Positions 9,959 through 18,826 of a DNA stretch of 64,000 nt are shown one piece after another. This DNA comes from Pseudoduganella albidiflava (GTDB lineage: Bacteria; Pseudomonadota; Gammaproteobacteria; Burkholderiales; Burkholderiaceae_D). Positions within the stretch are counted from its first letter, which is position 1; each line of letters begins with the position of its first letter. The notes under the pieces are model-generated. The model saw nothing but the letters and a program-made list of their open reading frames with translations. It was not told the DNA's origin and ran no database searches. Both the position numbers and the translations under genes were made by a program. The stretch is taken from assembly GCF_004322755.1 (NCBI RefSeq), contig NZ_CP036401.1, positions 2,852,001 through 2,916,000 of the forward strand. The letters are read 5' to 3'.

Positions 9959-10205
9959 GACAGGGGAGAGTGGGTGGGTGGGGGGCTGGTTTTCCTGGCC
10001 TAGTCTAACCGGCCTTCGTCCCTTTCAGGCGTTCGCTAACCTTCAGGGCGCCATCGCGCTCTGATAAGGTAGTCTTGCTGTACAGCCCGGACCTGCGGAA
10101 ACGTCCGCAATCCGGGCTCGTGGTCCGCCACGACCGCGGCTGGGTTCGCGCCGGGTGCGGGCCACGGTCTTCCATGCAAGGCGGATATCGATCGGAGAGC
10201 GGGCC

Positions 10206-10577
10206 ATGCGCAGTGTGCGTCTACTACGGGGTTGTATTCCTGTATTCGTTGCTTCATTCGTGGTCGCCAGTTCGTCCGGCGCGCCGGTCAAACCTGTCAA
10301 GCCCGAACCGCCGAAAACCAGGGAACAATGCGCCGCCAGGGGAGGCGAGTGGATGCTGTACCCGTTGGGGCCGTTCCATTTCTGCGCCGTGAAGACCAGC
10401 GACCGGGGCAAGGCCTGCGCCGACGACAGTGAATGCCAGGGCGACTGCGTTCCCGTGGAAGAGCCATCGGCACGGCCGGGCGCGAGGCCCGGCGTGTGTG
10501 CGCCGACGCTGCCGATGCCGGGCGGTTGTCCGCGGCACCTGGTGGACGGGAAGCTCGTCGAAGACCCCTGCATCTGA
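10206..10577 (+). CDS. Small Cys-rich secreted protein of unknown function
   Basis: 123 residues. The ATG at 10206 follows a GGAGAG and starts a short signal peptide (RLLRG-CIPVFVASFVVASSSG). The mature part is Pro-rich at first (PVKPVKPEPPK). It then has cysteine-bearing motifs 'EQCAARGGEWM', 'HFCAVKTSDRGKACADDSEC', 'CVPVEE', 'GVCAPTLPM' and 'GGCPRHL', ending in 'DPCI', a pattern that suggests several disulfides in the periplasm or outside. I do not recognise a named family. Translation from the frame opening at 10155 would add a non-signal tail and is unlikely. Confidence 0.65.
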   Translation: MRSVRLLRGCIPVFVASFVVASSSGAPVKPVKPEPPKTREQCAARGGEWMLYPLGPFHFCAVKTSDRGKACADDSECQGDCVPVEEPSARPGARPGVCAPTLPMPGGCPRHLVDGKLVEDPCI

Positions 10578-10632
10578 CGTTGTTACGACATGCGGGAAGC
10601 TGGGCGGGCCGGATAGCCCAACTGGTCATCGC

Positions 10633-10683
10633 TTGACTCGGATGTGTCCTGCTTGTAAGATTGATTATCTTATTGCAATAAGA
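10633..10683 (+). promoter_or_regulatory. Sigma-70-type promoter with overlapping 16-bp palindrome
   Basis: TTGACT (10633-10638), a 17-bp spacer, then TAAGAT (10656-10661). The perfect palindrome TCTTATTGCAATAAGA (10668-10683) begins about where transcription would start, a typical place for a repressor. It serves the PEP-CTERM gene at 10712. Confidence 0.6.
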
Positions 10684-10711
10684 CCAATTCACCAACTCAC
10701 CTACGGATACC

Positions 10712-11470
10712 ATGGATTTCCCGCGCTCGCTCATTACCGCCCTGGCCCTGTCGATCGGCATGACGACCGCTGCGTCAGCCGCCGGCCCCATCGAAACGCT
10801 TTATGACGGCAACGGCAGCCCGGCCGCGCAGGGATGGTCCGCGGGCGGCCGCGGCACGCAACTCCCGAGTGAGGGAATAACGCAGTTCATGACGGCGAAC
10901 GACACGCCTCGCACCAGCCAGTTCCAGTACTTCCAGTACGCCACCGGCGCCACCGACTACATTGCTTCGATCCGGCTGCTGGTCGTGTCGTCGAGCTACA
11001 ACCTGATGGACGCGGCGCTGACGTTCAATCCGTTCAACGTGCTGCTGACGCCCGCTTCCAGGGCGAATACCTTCATGATCGGCAACGATGTCGTCGCGTG
11101 GGGCGACCTGCAGGGCGCTTCGCACACACTCGATACCAACATCTTCCATGACTATGCGTTCCGCTACAACGGCGGCAAGCTGGACCTGTATATCGATGCC
11201 TCGTTTGCCGACATCGCGTCCGGCACGGCCAGCGCGGTCCTCAGCAGGACGTTGATGGATCCGGTCTTCGGCACGCTGTCGGGCGGCATCACGTGGGGCG
11301 ATGCGACGAACGACTTCGGCTACGACTCCAATTATCTGGTCGACAACGTCAAGTTCCAGGACCTGGGAGCGGTGTCCCCGGTCCCGGAGCCGTCGACGTA
11401 CGCGATGATGGGCCTGGGCCTGGCAGGTCTCCTGCTCGGATCCCGTCGCCGCGGCGGCCAGGCTTCGTAA
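10712..11470 (+). CDS. PEP-CTERM sorting-domain protein
   Basis: 252 residues. The N-terminal signal peptide ends near ASAAG. The body is a beta-rich lectin- or LamG-like region with no catalytic motif that I can name. The end is the classic PEP-CTERM signal: 'VPEPSTYAMMGLGLAGLLLG' followed by a basic SRRRGG tail. Family knowledge: such proteins are handled by an exosortase, usually in exopolysaccharide-making Gram-negatives. No exosortase gene lies in this window. It is monocistronic, with its own promoter and terminator. Confidence 0.85.
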   Translation: MDFPRSLITALALSIGMTTAASAAGPIETLYDGNGSPAAQGWSAGGRGTQLPSEGITQFMTANDTPRTSQFQYFQYATGATDYIASIRLLVVSSSYNLMDAALTFNPFNVLLTPASRANTFMIGNDVVAWGDLQGASHTLDTNIFHDYAFRYNGGKLDLYIDASFADIASGTASAVLSRTLMDPVFGTLSGGITWGDATNDFGYDSNYLVDNVKFQDLGAVSPVPEPSTYAMMGLGLAGLLLGSRRRGGQAS

Positions 11471-11513
11471 CCGGTCCCACGATCCGCGCATTGCTGGTCG
11501 GCGCGGACATTCC

Positions 11514-11538
11514 AGAAGGCGCACAGTGCGCCTTCTTT
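11514..11538 (+). terminator. Rho-independent terminator after the PEP-CTERM gene
   Basis: AGAAGGCGCA / TGCGCCTTCT stem with a 3-nt loop, followed by TTT, 43 bp after the stop. Confidence 0.8.
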
Positions 11539-11720
11539 CGACTCAAAATTTGCAACTAACCGAAAGATGAAGTAAAGCGATCGACCTCGCCTGAACCAAC
11601 GGATCCACCGCCCGGGCCGACAGGGCGAACGGTTTCGCACCGCCGCGGCGTGCCGCCACCCGTGCACCACACCACCGCCAGCCATGCTAACGTCCGCCTT
11701 TTCGCAACAAGGAGCAGCCA

Positions 11721-13577
11721 GTGCGGTCATGCCTGTTTCTCCTGGCGGCGGTGCTCCAGACCGCGGCCGCGGCGCACGCCCAGGTGCAAGCGCAAGCAAG
11801 CCCCACCTATCGCAACCCGCTGCCGGTCAGGCTGGCCAGCGGCGAGTTCGCGCAGAACTGCGCCGACCCGGCGGTGCTGCGCGATCCGCAGGCGGCGCAA
11901 CCCACCTGGTACCTGTACTGCACGACCGACCCGGTCAGCCGCAATGAAAGGGAAGGGGACGGTTACCGCTTCCGCCTGCTTCCCGTGTACCGCTCGACGG
12001 ACCTGGTGCACTGGGACTGGGTAGCCGATTCCTTCACCGACCGGCCGGCGCCGGCCACCGCGCGCTCGTGGCTGTGGGCACCCGAGCCGCAATACCACGA
12101 TGGCCGCTACTGGCTGTACTACACGATCACCGATACGGACGACGCGCACAGCCCCGAGGCGGGCTGCGACAGCGACAGCTCGATCGGTGTCGCCAGCAGC
12201 GCCTCGCCAGCCGGGCCATGGCAGGCCAGCGGCAAGCCGGTGGTCGGGCCGCGCCGCGCGGCGCCCGGCTGCAAGTTCGACTGGACCTTCGACCCCGACG
12301 TGGTGGTCGACGACACGGGCGCGCGCTGGCTGTACTACGGCAGCTATGGCGGCGGCCTGTTCGTCCAGCGCCTGGCGGCGGACGGCCTGTCGGTGGAAGG
12401 CGAAGCGCGCCGTGTCGGCACGTCCGGCCGCTACGAAGGCGCCGAGGTGGTGCGCCACGATGGCTGGTATTACCTGTTCGCGTCGGCCACCGACTGCTGC
12501 GCCGGGCCGCTGACGGGGTACTCGCTGCATGTCGGCCGCGCCACCAGTCCGCTCGGCCCGTTCCTCGACCGGCACGGCAACGACATGGCGGCACCGCGCG
12601 CCGGCGGCACGCCCGTGCTGGCGCAGAGCGGCAACCGCTGGATCGGCGCCGGGCACAACTCCGTGCTGCAGGATGGGGCCGGGCAGTGGTGGACGATCTA
12701 CCACGCCGTCGATGCCGGCGATCCGCTGTTCGCGCCCGGCCTGACGCGGCGCCCCGCGCTGCTCGACCGGATCGACTGGGCAGGCGGCTGGCCGGTGGTC
12801 GCCGAGGGCAGGGGACCGTCGGACCGGGACTTGCCGGCACCGGCCACCAGTGCGGGCGGGGCGCGCCCGGCACCGGCGTTCGGCGGCACCGGTGCCGGCC
12901 TGCGCCTGCTGTGGCGCGAGGATTTCACGAAGGCGCCGGCCGCGCCGTGGCGCTGGATACGCCAGCCCGGCAGCTGGCGCGCCACGCCCGAAGGCCTGGC
13001 CGGGCACACCCAGGCGGGCGACCTGTACGTGGACACCAACACGGCACCGCTACTGGCGCGGGCGCTGCCGCCCGGCGACCTGCGCATCGAGACCCGCGTC
13101 CGCCTCGATGCGCCGGACGAGTGCTGCACGCCCCACGTGCAGGCAGGCATCGTGGCGCTGAAGGACGACGACAACTACGTGAAGCTGTCGGTGCTGGCCA
13201 ACGCCGGCCTGCACCAGGTGGAATTCGGCAAGGAGCAGAAACCGGTGCCGGCGCACCACCCCCGCTATGGCAATACGGTGGCCGGCACGCCTTCCGCGCA
13301 GGCGGCCTGGACTTGGCTGCGGCTGGACGTGCGCCGCGAAGGCACAGGCCCCGGCGCGCTGGAACGGTGGACCGCCTGGTCCAGCCAGGATGGCCGCGAC
13401 TGGGTCGGCGGCGGCACGTGGACGCACCGCCTCGGCACGGGCGCGCGCATCGGCCTGGTGGCGATGGGCGCCGGCGGCCGGGCCGTGACGTTCGGGCCGC
13501 TGGCCGTCAGCGCGTTGTATCCGCCCCACTCAGCGGCCGGCGCAGCGGAAGCGCGCGCCACGGGAACTCAACCGTGA
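11721..13577 (+). CDS. Secreted glycoside hydrolase family 43 protein with C-terminal jelly-roll domain
   Basis: 618 residues. The GTG at 11721 is chosen because ACAAGGAG stands eight bases upstream and a signal peptide (ending AHAQ) follows. A five-bladed GH43 propeller covers ~residues 30-380, with the general-base Asp in 'CADPAVLRD', the second Asp in 'FDPDVVVDD' and the acid Glu in 'YEGAEVVRHD'. From ~395 a concanavalin-like domain begins ('LLWREDFTKAPAAPW') with 'DDDNYVKLSV', typical of GH43 C-terminal modules. Arabinan or arabinoxylan is the likely target. It heads the operon that runs to 22791; the gap to the next gene is 42 bp. Confidence 0.85.
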   Translation: MRSCLFLLAAVLQTAAAAHAQVQAQASPTYRNPLPVRLASGEFAQNCADPAVLRDPQAAQPTWYLYCTTDPVSRNEREGDGYRFRLLPVYRSTDLVHWDWVADSFTDRPAPATARSWLWAPEPQYHDGRYWLYYTITDTDDAHSPEAGCDSDSSIGVASSASPAGPWQASGKPVVGPRRAAPGCKFDWTFDPDVVVDDTGARWLYYGSYGGGLFVQRLAADGLSVEGEARRVGTSGRYEGAEVVRHDGWYYLFASATDCCAGPLTGYSLHVGRATSPLGPFLDRHGNDMAAPRAGGTPVLAQSGNRWIGAGHNSVLQDGAGQWWTIYHAVDAGDPLFAPGLTRRPALLDRIDWAGGWPVVAEGRGPSDRDLPAPATSAGGARPAPAFGGTGAGLRLLWREDFTKAPAAPWRWIRQPGSWRATPEGLAGHTQAGDLYVDTNTAPLLARALPPGDLRIETRVRLDAPDECCTPHVQAGIVALKDDDNYVKLSVLANAGLHQVEFGKEQKPVPAHHPRYGNTVAGTPSAQAAWTWLRLDVRREGTGPGALERWTAWSSQDGRDWVGGGTWTHRLGTGARIGLVAMGAGGRAVTFGPLAVSALYPPHSAAGAAEARATGTQP

Positions 13578-13619
13578 CGCTGTGCAGGACATAAACGACT
13601 TATCATAAGGACAAACGTG

Positions 13620-15605
13620 ATGAGAGCCCCGCTGAAGGAGAATGAGATCGTGGACCACCCCCGGCCGCAATTGCGGCGCCCCCAATGGCTGAACCTGGAC
13701 GGACCGTGGCAGGCGATGCTGGACGACGATGCCGTGCACTACGAACCGGCCGACGTGCCGTTCGATCGCACGATCATCGTGCCGTTCCCGCCCGAGGCGG
13801 CGGCCAGCGGCGTGCACGACCGCGGCTTCCGCCGGCGCGTCTGGTACCGGCGGGTGGTGGGGCTGGACGACAACCTGCTGCCGTCGCCGGATGAACGCCT
13901 GAAGCTGCATTTCGGCGCCGTCAATCACCGTGCGCGCGTGTGGATCAACGGCCAGTTCGCTGTCCAGCACAAGGGCGGCCATGGCCCGTTCTCGATCGAC
14001 GTCACGCGCTACCTCGACGGGCGCTGCATGGAGATCGTCGTGCAGGCCGAAGACGATCCGCTGGACATGCACAAGGTGCGCGGCAAGATGGACTGGGAGC
14101 TGGAGCCCCACTCGATCTGGTACCCGCGCACTACCGGCATCTGGCGCACCGTGTGGATGGAGAAGGTAGCGCACTCGCATGTGTCGAAGGTGCGCTGGAC
14201 AGCGGACGTGTTCACGTGGCAGATCCGCCTCGACGCCGACGTGGCGCATCCCGGCCCGGGTCACACTGTGAACGTGGTACTGCGGCTGGGCGACAAGGTG
14301 CTGGTCTCGGACCGCTGCATGTTGACGGGCACCCGCCTGTCGCGGCTGTTCCAGCTGCCCGATCCCGGCATCGACGACGCCCGCGCGCACTGGATGTGGA
14401 GCCCGGAAAGCCCGCAGCTGATCGACGCCGAGATCACCCTGCATGCGGCGGACGGCCTGGTGCTCGACCACGTGATCAGCTACACGGCGCTGCGCACGGT
14501 CTCCGTGGACGGCGACCGCTTCCTCCTCAACAGCCGGCCGTACTACCTGCGCATGGTGCTGGACCAGGGCTACTGGCCGGAAAGCCTGATGGTCGCGTCG
14601 GCCGAGCAGCTGCGCCAGGACGTGGTGCTGATCAAGCGGCTCGGCTTCAACGGCGTGCGCAAGCACCAGAAATCGGAAGACCCCCGCTGGCTGTACTGGT
14701 GCGACGTGATGGGCCTGTGCGTGTGGGCCGAGATGCCGTCGGCGTACGGCTTCTCCAGCGAGACCGTGCATGGGGTGATGGAGGAATGGAAGGAGCTGGT
14801 CGAACGCGACATTTCCCATCCGTGCATCGTGGCCTGGGTGCCCACCAACGAATCGTGGGGCGTGCCGGAACTGATGCATGACCACCGGCAGGTCGACTTC
14901 GTGCGCGCCATGTACCACATGACACGGGCGCTGGACGGCACCCGCCCGGTGGTCGGCAACGACGGCTGGGAGATGCCGTGCGGCGACTTCGTCAACATCC
15001 ACGACTACCACGCCGACCCGGAAGAACTGGTGGCCCGCTACGGCACCCGCGAAGGCTTGAAGTACACGTTCGAGCACGTGCGCCCGGCGCGGCGCCGGCT
15101 CGTGATCGACGGCTTCGACGGCATCGGCAAGCCGCTGTTCCTGTCCGAGTTCGGCGGCATCGCCTGCATGGACGAGGCCGATCCGAAAGGCTGGGGCTAC
15201 TCGGTGGCGCGCGATGGCGAGGAACTGCTGGAACGCTACCGCAACCTGATGGCGGCGATCCATCGCTGCCGGCCGCTGTCCGGCTTCTGCTATACCCAGC
15301 TGACCGATACCTTCCATGAAAAGAATGGCTTGCTGACGGAACAGCGCGTGCCGAAGGCGCCGATCGCGGCGCTGGCCGAAGCCACGCGCGGCCCGGATGC
15401 GCGGCTGCACGACTGGTACACGGACCCGCTGGGCCACAGCGAACTGTGGCGCGGCAAGCGGGCGCCCGAGCCGGCCCCGATGGGCGGGCAGGCGGCGGCG
15501 GTGCCGGCCACGCCGGAAACCACCCATGCGTCGGCCGGACCGGAAGACCAGCCCGGCATGGCGGCACCGGAACCGGGCTTCCGCCTGCCCAGCGAGGCGG
15601 CGTGA
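13620..15605 (+). CDS. Glycoside hydrolase family 2 protein
   Basis: 661 residues with no signal peptide, so probably cytoplasmic. A GTG directly abuts the ATG at 13620; the ATG is better placed behind AAGGA. Order: sugar-binding jelly roll (~20-190), immunoglobulin-like sandwich, then a TIM barrel. The acid/base Glu is in 'WVPTNESWGVPE' and the nucleophile Glu in 'LFLSEFGG'. Family 2 includes beta-galactosidases, glucuronidases, mannosidases and arabinosidases, and sequence alone does not separate them here. It probably trims oligosaccharides brought in by the adjacent ABC proteins. The last ~50 residues are a Pro/Ala-rich tail. Confidence 0.85.
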   Translation: MRAPLKENEIVDHPRPQLRRPQWLNLDGPWQAMLDDDAVHYEPADVPFDRTIIVPFPPEAAASGVHDRGFRRRVWYRRVVGLDDNLLPSPDERLKLHFGAVNHRARVWINGQFAVQHKGGHGPFSIDVTRYLDGRCMEIVVQAEDDPLDMHKVRGKMDWELEPHSIWYPRTTGIWRTVWMEKVAHSHVSKVRWTADVFTWQIRLDADVAHPGPGHTVNVVLRLGDKVLVSDRCMLTGTRLSRLFQLPDPGIDDARAHWMWSPESPQLIDAEITLHAADGLVLDHVISYTALRTVSVDGDRFLLNSRPYYLRMVLDQGYWPESLMVASAEQLRQDVVLIKRLGFNGVRKHQKSEDPRWLYWCDVMGLCVWAEMPSAYGFSSETVHGVMEEWKELVERDISHPCIVAWVPTNESWGVPELMHDHRQVDFVRAMYHMTRALDGTRPVVGNDGWEMPCGDFVNIHDYHADPEELVARYGTREGLKYTFEHVRPARRRLVIDGFDGIGKPLFLSEFGGIACMDEADPKGWGYSVARDGEELLERYRNLMAAIHRCRPLSGFCYTQLTDTFHEKNGLLTEQRVPKAPIAALAEATRGPDARLHDWYTDPLGHSELWRGKRAPEPAPMGGQAAAVPATPETTHASAGPEDQPGMAAPEPGFRLPSEAA

Positions 15606-15677
15606 AGGCAGTAGCCGCGCGGTTGCGATAACCACGACAACAACCAGACCTCGAACGAAACGAGGGGGAGACACGAC

Positions 15678-16970
15678 ATGCGAGCTGGCCGATGGGCCAC
15701 CGCGGCGCTGGCACTGCTGCTCCTGTGCGGCTCCGCGGCACGCGCCGACGTGCAGGTGGTGCAGATGTGGACGCTGGTGTCCGGCGGCGACGGTGCGCGG
15801 CTGCGCGCGCTGGTCGATGGCTTCAATGCCTCGCAGGGCGAGGTGCGGGTGGAAAGCACCACGCTGAAGTGGGGCGAACCGTTCTATACCAAGCTGATCA
15901 CCGCGACCGTGGCGGGCGCCGGCCCGGACCTGGCAACGATCCACCTGTCGCGGCTGCCGAACCTGGCGGGCGGCGGCGTACTGCGCCCCGTCACCGATGC
16001 CGAACTGGCGGCGGCGGGCCTGCGCGGCGCCGACTTCCTGCCGCGCCAGTGGGCCCGTTCGCAATACGCGGGGCGCGCTTATGCCGTGCCGCTGGACATG
16101 CATCCGCTGGTCCTGTACTACAACAAGGACCTGGCGGGCCAGGCCGGCCTGCTGGACGCCAGCGGCCGGCTGAAGACCATCACCGGCATGCCCGCCATGA
16201 CCGAGGCGTTGCGCGCCGTGAAGGAAAAGACCGGCAAGGCGGGCCTGGCGATGGAAGCGGCGCAAAGCACGTATGCGATCTGGCGCCTGTGGCTGTCGCT
16301 GCTGGCGCAGCAGGGGCTGCCGGTGGTGGCGAACGGGCAGTTCGCCTATGGCGCGGCAGGCGAGACCACGCTGGCCGCGATCGCGCACTGGTTCCAGGCC
16401 GGCTACGCCACGGCGGGCCAGGATTACCCGGCATCGACCAGCCAGTTCATGGCCGGGAATGCCGGCTTCATGATCAACGGCGTGTGGGAAGTGCCGGAAC
16501 TGGTGCGCGGCACGAAGGCCGGCACCATCCGCTTCCGCTACGGCATCGCGCCGTTGCCGCAACTGTATGGCAATGCCAGCACCTGGGCCGATTCGCATGG
16601 CTTCGCGATCCCCGCCAACGAGGGCCGGCCGATGACGCCCGAGAAGACCCGCGCGGTGCTGAAGTTCATCGCCTATGTCAGCACACATTCGTTCGGCTGG
16701 GCCGAGGGCGGGCACATCCCGGCCTACCGCCCCGTGGCCGAATCGGCGGCGGCGCGCGCACTGATGCCGAATGCGGAATACGCGGCGGCCGCGGCCAGCG
16801 TCGTCTACGATCCGCCCGGCTGGTACATGGGCGCGGCGGGGCCGCTGGAAGCGATCGCCTCGAAGTTCCTGCCGGCACCGCTGGCCGGCCAGCTGACACC
16901 GGCCGATGCGCTGCGGCGTTTCGAAAGCGAGGCCCAGCGGCTGCTGAAGAAGCGCCCGCCGCGCTACTAG
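15678..16970 (+). CDS. Sugar ABC transporter substrate-binding protein, family 1
   Basis: 430 residues with a signal peptide ending at ARAD. Features typical of family 1 binding proteins are 'VVQMWTLVSGGDGARLRALVDGFN', 'GAGPDLATIHLSRLPNLA', 'VLYYNKDLAGQAGL' and 'FMAGNAGFMINGVWEV'. It would capture an oligosaccharide in the periplasm for the two permeases that follow after 18 and 10 bp. The ATG at 15678 sits behind GGGGGAG. Confidence 0.88.
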   Translation: MRAGRWATAALALLLLCGSAARADVQVVQMWTLVSGGDGARLRALVDGFNASQGEVRVESTTLKWGEPFYTKLITATVAGAGPDLATIHLSRLPNLAGGGVLRPVTDAELAAAGLRGADFLPRQWARSQYAGRAYAVPLDMHPLVLYYNKDLAGQAGLLDASGRLKTITGMPAMTEALRAVKEKTGKAGLAMEAAQSTYAIWRLWLSLLAQQGLPVVANGQFAYGAAGETTLAAIAHWFQAGYATAGQDYPASTSQFMAGNAGFMINGVWEVPELVRGTKAGTIRFRYGIAPLPQLYGNASTWADSHGFAIPANEGRPMTPEKTRAVLKFIAYVSTHSFGWAEGGHIPAYRPVAESAAARALMPNAEYAAAAASVVYDPPGWYMGAAGPLEAIASKFLPAPLAGQLTPADALRRFESEAQRLLKKRPPRY

Positions 16971-16988
16971 CCACCAGCGAAAGGAAAC

Positions 16989-17861
16989 ATGCCGATGAGG
17001 GGTCGCCGCGCCGAAACGCTGTCCGCCACGCTGCTGCTGTTGCCGTTCATGGCGGCGTTCATCCTGTTCTTCCTGCTGCCCGCGCTGCAAACGCTGTACC
17101 TGTCGCTGACCGAGAGCAGCCTGACGCGCACCAGCGAGTTCGTCGGCCTGGCCAACTACGCCACGCTCATCCAGGATCCCTCGTTCTGGTCGTCGCTGGG
17201 CAATACCTTTTATTTTTCGCTGCTGACGGTGATTCCGCTGACCGCGCTGGGCCTGGTGATGGCGCTGCTGGTCGACCATTTCGCGGCGCGCCACGCCGGC
17301 GCGAGCGCCTGGCTGCAGGGCGCCTTCTTCCTGCCGTACGTGCTGCCCATCTCCGTGATGACGCTGATCGCGGACTGGATGCTGCAGCCGTCGTCGGGCA
17401 TCGTGAACCACCTGCTCGGCATGCAGCGCGCCTGGTTTTCCGACGTGCGCTGGGCCATGCCGGTGGTGGCCATCGCCACCATCTGGTGGACGGTCGGCTT
17501 CAACATGCTGATGTTCATCGCCGGCTTGCGCAATATCCCCCGCGAGCAGTACGAAGCGGCCGCGCTGGATGGCGCGCGCGGCTTCGCCGTGTTCCGCCAC
17601 ATCACGTGGCCCGCCCTGATGCCGGTGACGATCACCGCGCTGGTGCTGCAGCTGATCGCCTCGCTGAAAGTGTTCGGCCAGACCTACATCATGACCACGG
17701 GCGGGCCGTTCAATACCACCCGCGTGACGCTGCACTACATGTATGAAACGGCCTTCACGCAAAGCGACGCGGGCTACGCGGCGGCAGTGGCGATGGCCTT
17801 CATGTTCATCGTGGTGGCGCTGGGCCTGCTGCAGGCGCTGCTGCTGAAGAAACGAAAATGA
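16989..17861 (+). CDS. Sugar ABC transporter permease, MalF/UgpA type
   Basis: 290 residues with six predicted membrane segments. The EAA loop that docks the ATPase is seen as 'EQYEAAALDGARGFAVFRHI'. 'LYLSLTESSL..EFVGLANY' near the N-terminus is typical for carbohydrate CUT1 permeases. A second ATG lies two codons downstream (16995). It is paired with the permease at 17872; no ATPase gene follows. Confidence 0.9.
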   Translation: MPMRGRRAETLSATLLLLPFMAAFILFFLLPALQTLYLSLTESSLTRTSEFVGLANYATLIQDPSFWSSLGNTFYFSLLTVIPLTALGLVMALLVDHFAARHAGASAWLQGAFFLPYVLPISVMTLIADWMLQPSSGIVNHLLGMQRAWFSDVRWAMPVVAIATIWWTVGFNMLMFIAGLRNIPREQYEAAALDGARGFAVFRHITWPALMPVTITALVLQLIASLKVFGQTYIMTTGGPFNTTRVTLHYMYETAFTQSDAGYAAAVAMAFMFIVVALGLLQALLLKKRK

Positions 17862-17871
17862 CGGGGCTTGC

Positions 17872-18702
17872 ATGAAGACGACGCCGCTGCACTGGACCGT
17901 GATCGCCATCGCCTCCGCGCTGGGCCTGGCGATGCTATGGGTGGCGCCGCTGCTGTGGGCGCTGTCGACGTCGCTGCGGCCGGAATACGAGACCATCCTG
18001 CCGACGCTGCACCTGCTGCCGCAGCGCTGGACCGTGGAAGCGTTCACCAGGACGCTGGGCGCCGGCAACGTGCCCCGCTGGCTGTTCAACAGCGCGCTGG
18101 TGGCGCTGGCCGTGACGGTGGTGACGATGGCGATCAGCCTGATGGCCGCCTTCGCCTTCTCGCAGCTGCGCTTCCGCGGCCGCAACGCGCTGTTCCTGCT
18201 GTCGATGCTGGCGCTGCTGCTGCCGTTCGAGGCTCTCCTGGTGCCGCTGTTCCGCACCATGAACGGCCTGGGGATGATCAATACCTATGCCGGGATCGTG
18301 CTGCCGCAGGTGGTGTCGCCGATGGTGATCTATGTGTTCCGCCAGTTCTTCGACGCCGTGCCGCACGACTTTCGCGATGCCGCGCTGCTCGACGGCGCTT
18401 CGCCGCTGCGCGTGCTGTGGAGCGTGTACCTGCCGATGTCCGGCAATATCGTGTGGGCCATGGCGATCGTCACCTTCATCGCCGCGTGGAACAACTTCCT
18501 GTGGCCGTTCATCATCGTCACGTCCAACGACATGATGACGATTCCCCTCGGGCTGACGCAGACCTACGACGCGTTCGGCGTGCGCTACGCCCAGCTGATG
18601 GCCGCCGCGCTGCTCGGCGCCTTCCCGGTGGCGCTGGCGTATATCGTGTTCCAGCGCCGTGTCACGCAGGGCCTGCTGGCCGCCACGGGCCTGAAGGGAT
18701 AA
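17872..18702 (+). CDS. Sugar ABC transporter permease, MalG/UgpE type
   Basis: 276 residues and six membrane segments. The EAA loop reads 'HDFRDAALLDGASPLRVLW'. 'ALSTSLRPEYETI' and the late 'TYDAFGVRYAQLMAAALLG' fit the second CUT1 permease. It starts 10 bp after its partner, so the pair is surely co-translated. The complex needs an ATPase supplied from elsewhere, such as a shared MsmX/UgpC-type protein. Confidence 0.9.
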   Translation: MKTTPLHWTVIAIASALGLAMLWVAPLLWALSTSLRPEYETILPTLHLLPQRWTVEAFTRTLGAGNVPRWLFNSALVALAVTVVTMAISLMAAFAFSQLRFRGRNALFLLSMLALLLPFEALLVPLFRTMNGLGMINTYAGIVLPQVVSPMVIYVFRQFFDAVPHDFRDAALLDGASPLRVLWSVYLPMSGNIVWAMAIVTFIAAWNNFLWPFIIVTSNDMMTIPLGLTQTYDAFGVRYAQLMAAALLGAFPVALAYIVFQRRVTQGLLAATGLKG

Positions 18703-18826
18703 GCGTCGCATCGGCGCAACCGAACGGCGAAGCGCGTTGGCATCGAATTAAGTCTGTGTCTATGATCGGGAAGCTTCCCCAGGCGGAGCCCCATCAGCCT
18801 GGCCACATCACAGACCGGAGACAGCG

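Noticed and set aside
13530..18281. A 1583-codon open frame on the minus strand
   Set aside because: It is antisense to GH2, ABC and permease genes that have clear families. Its product is His/Arg/Gln-rich with no domain, a known effect of GC-rich codon use.
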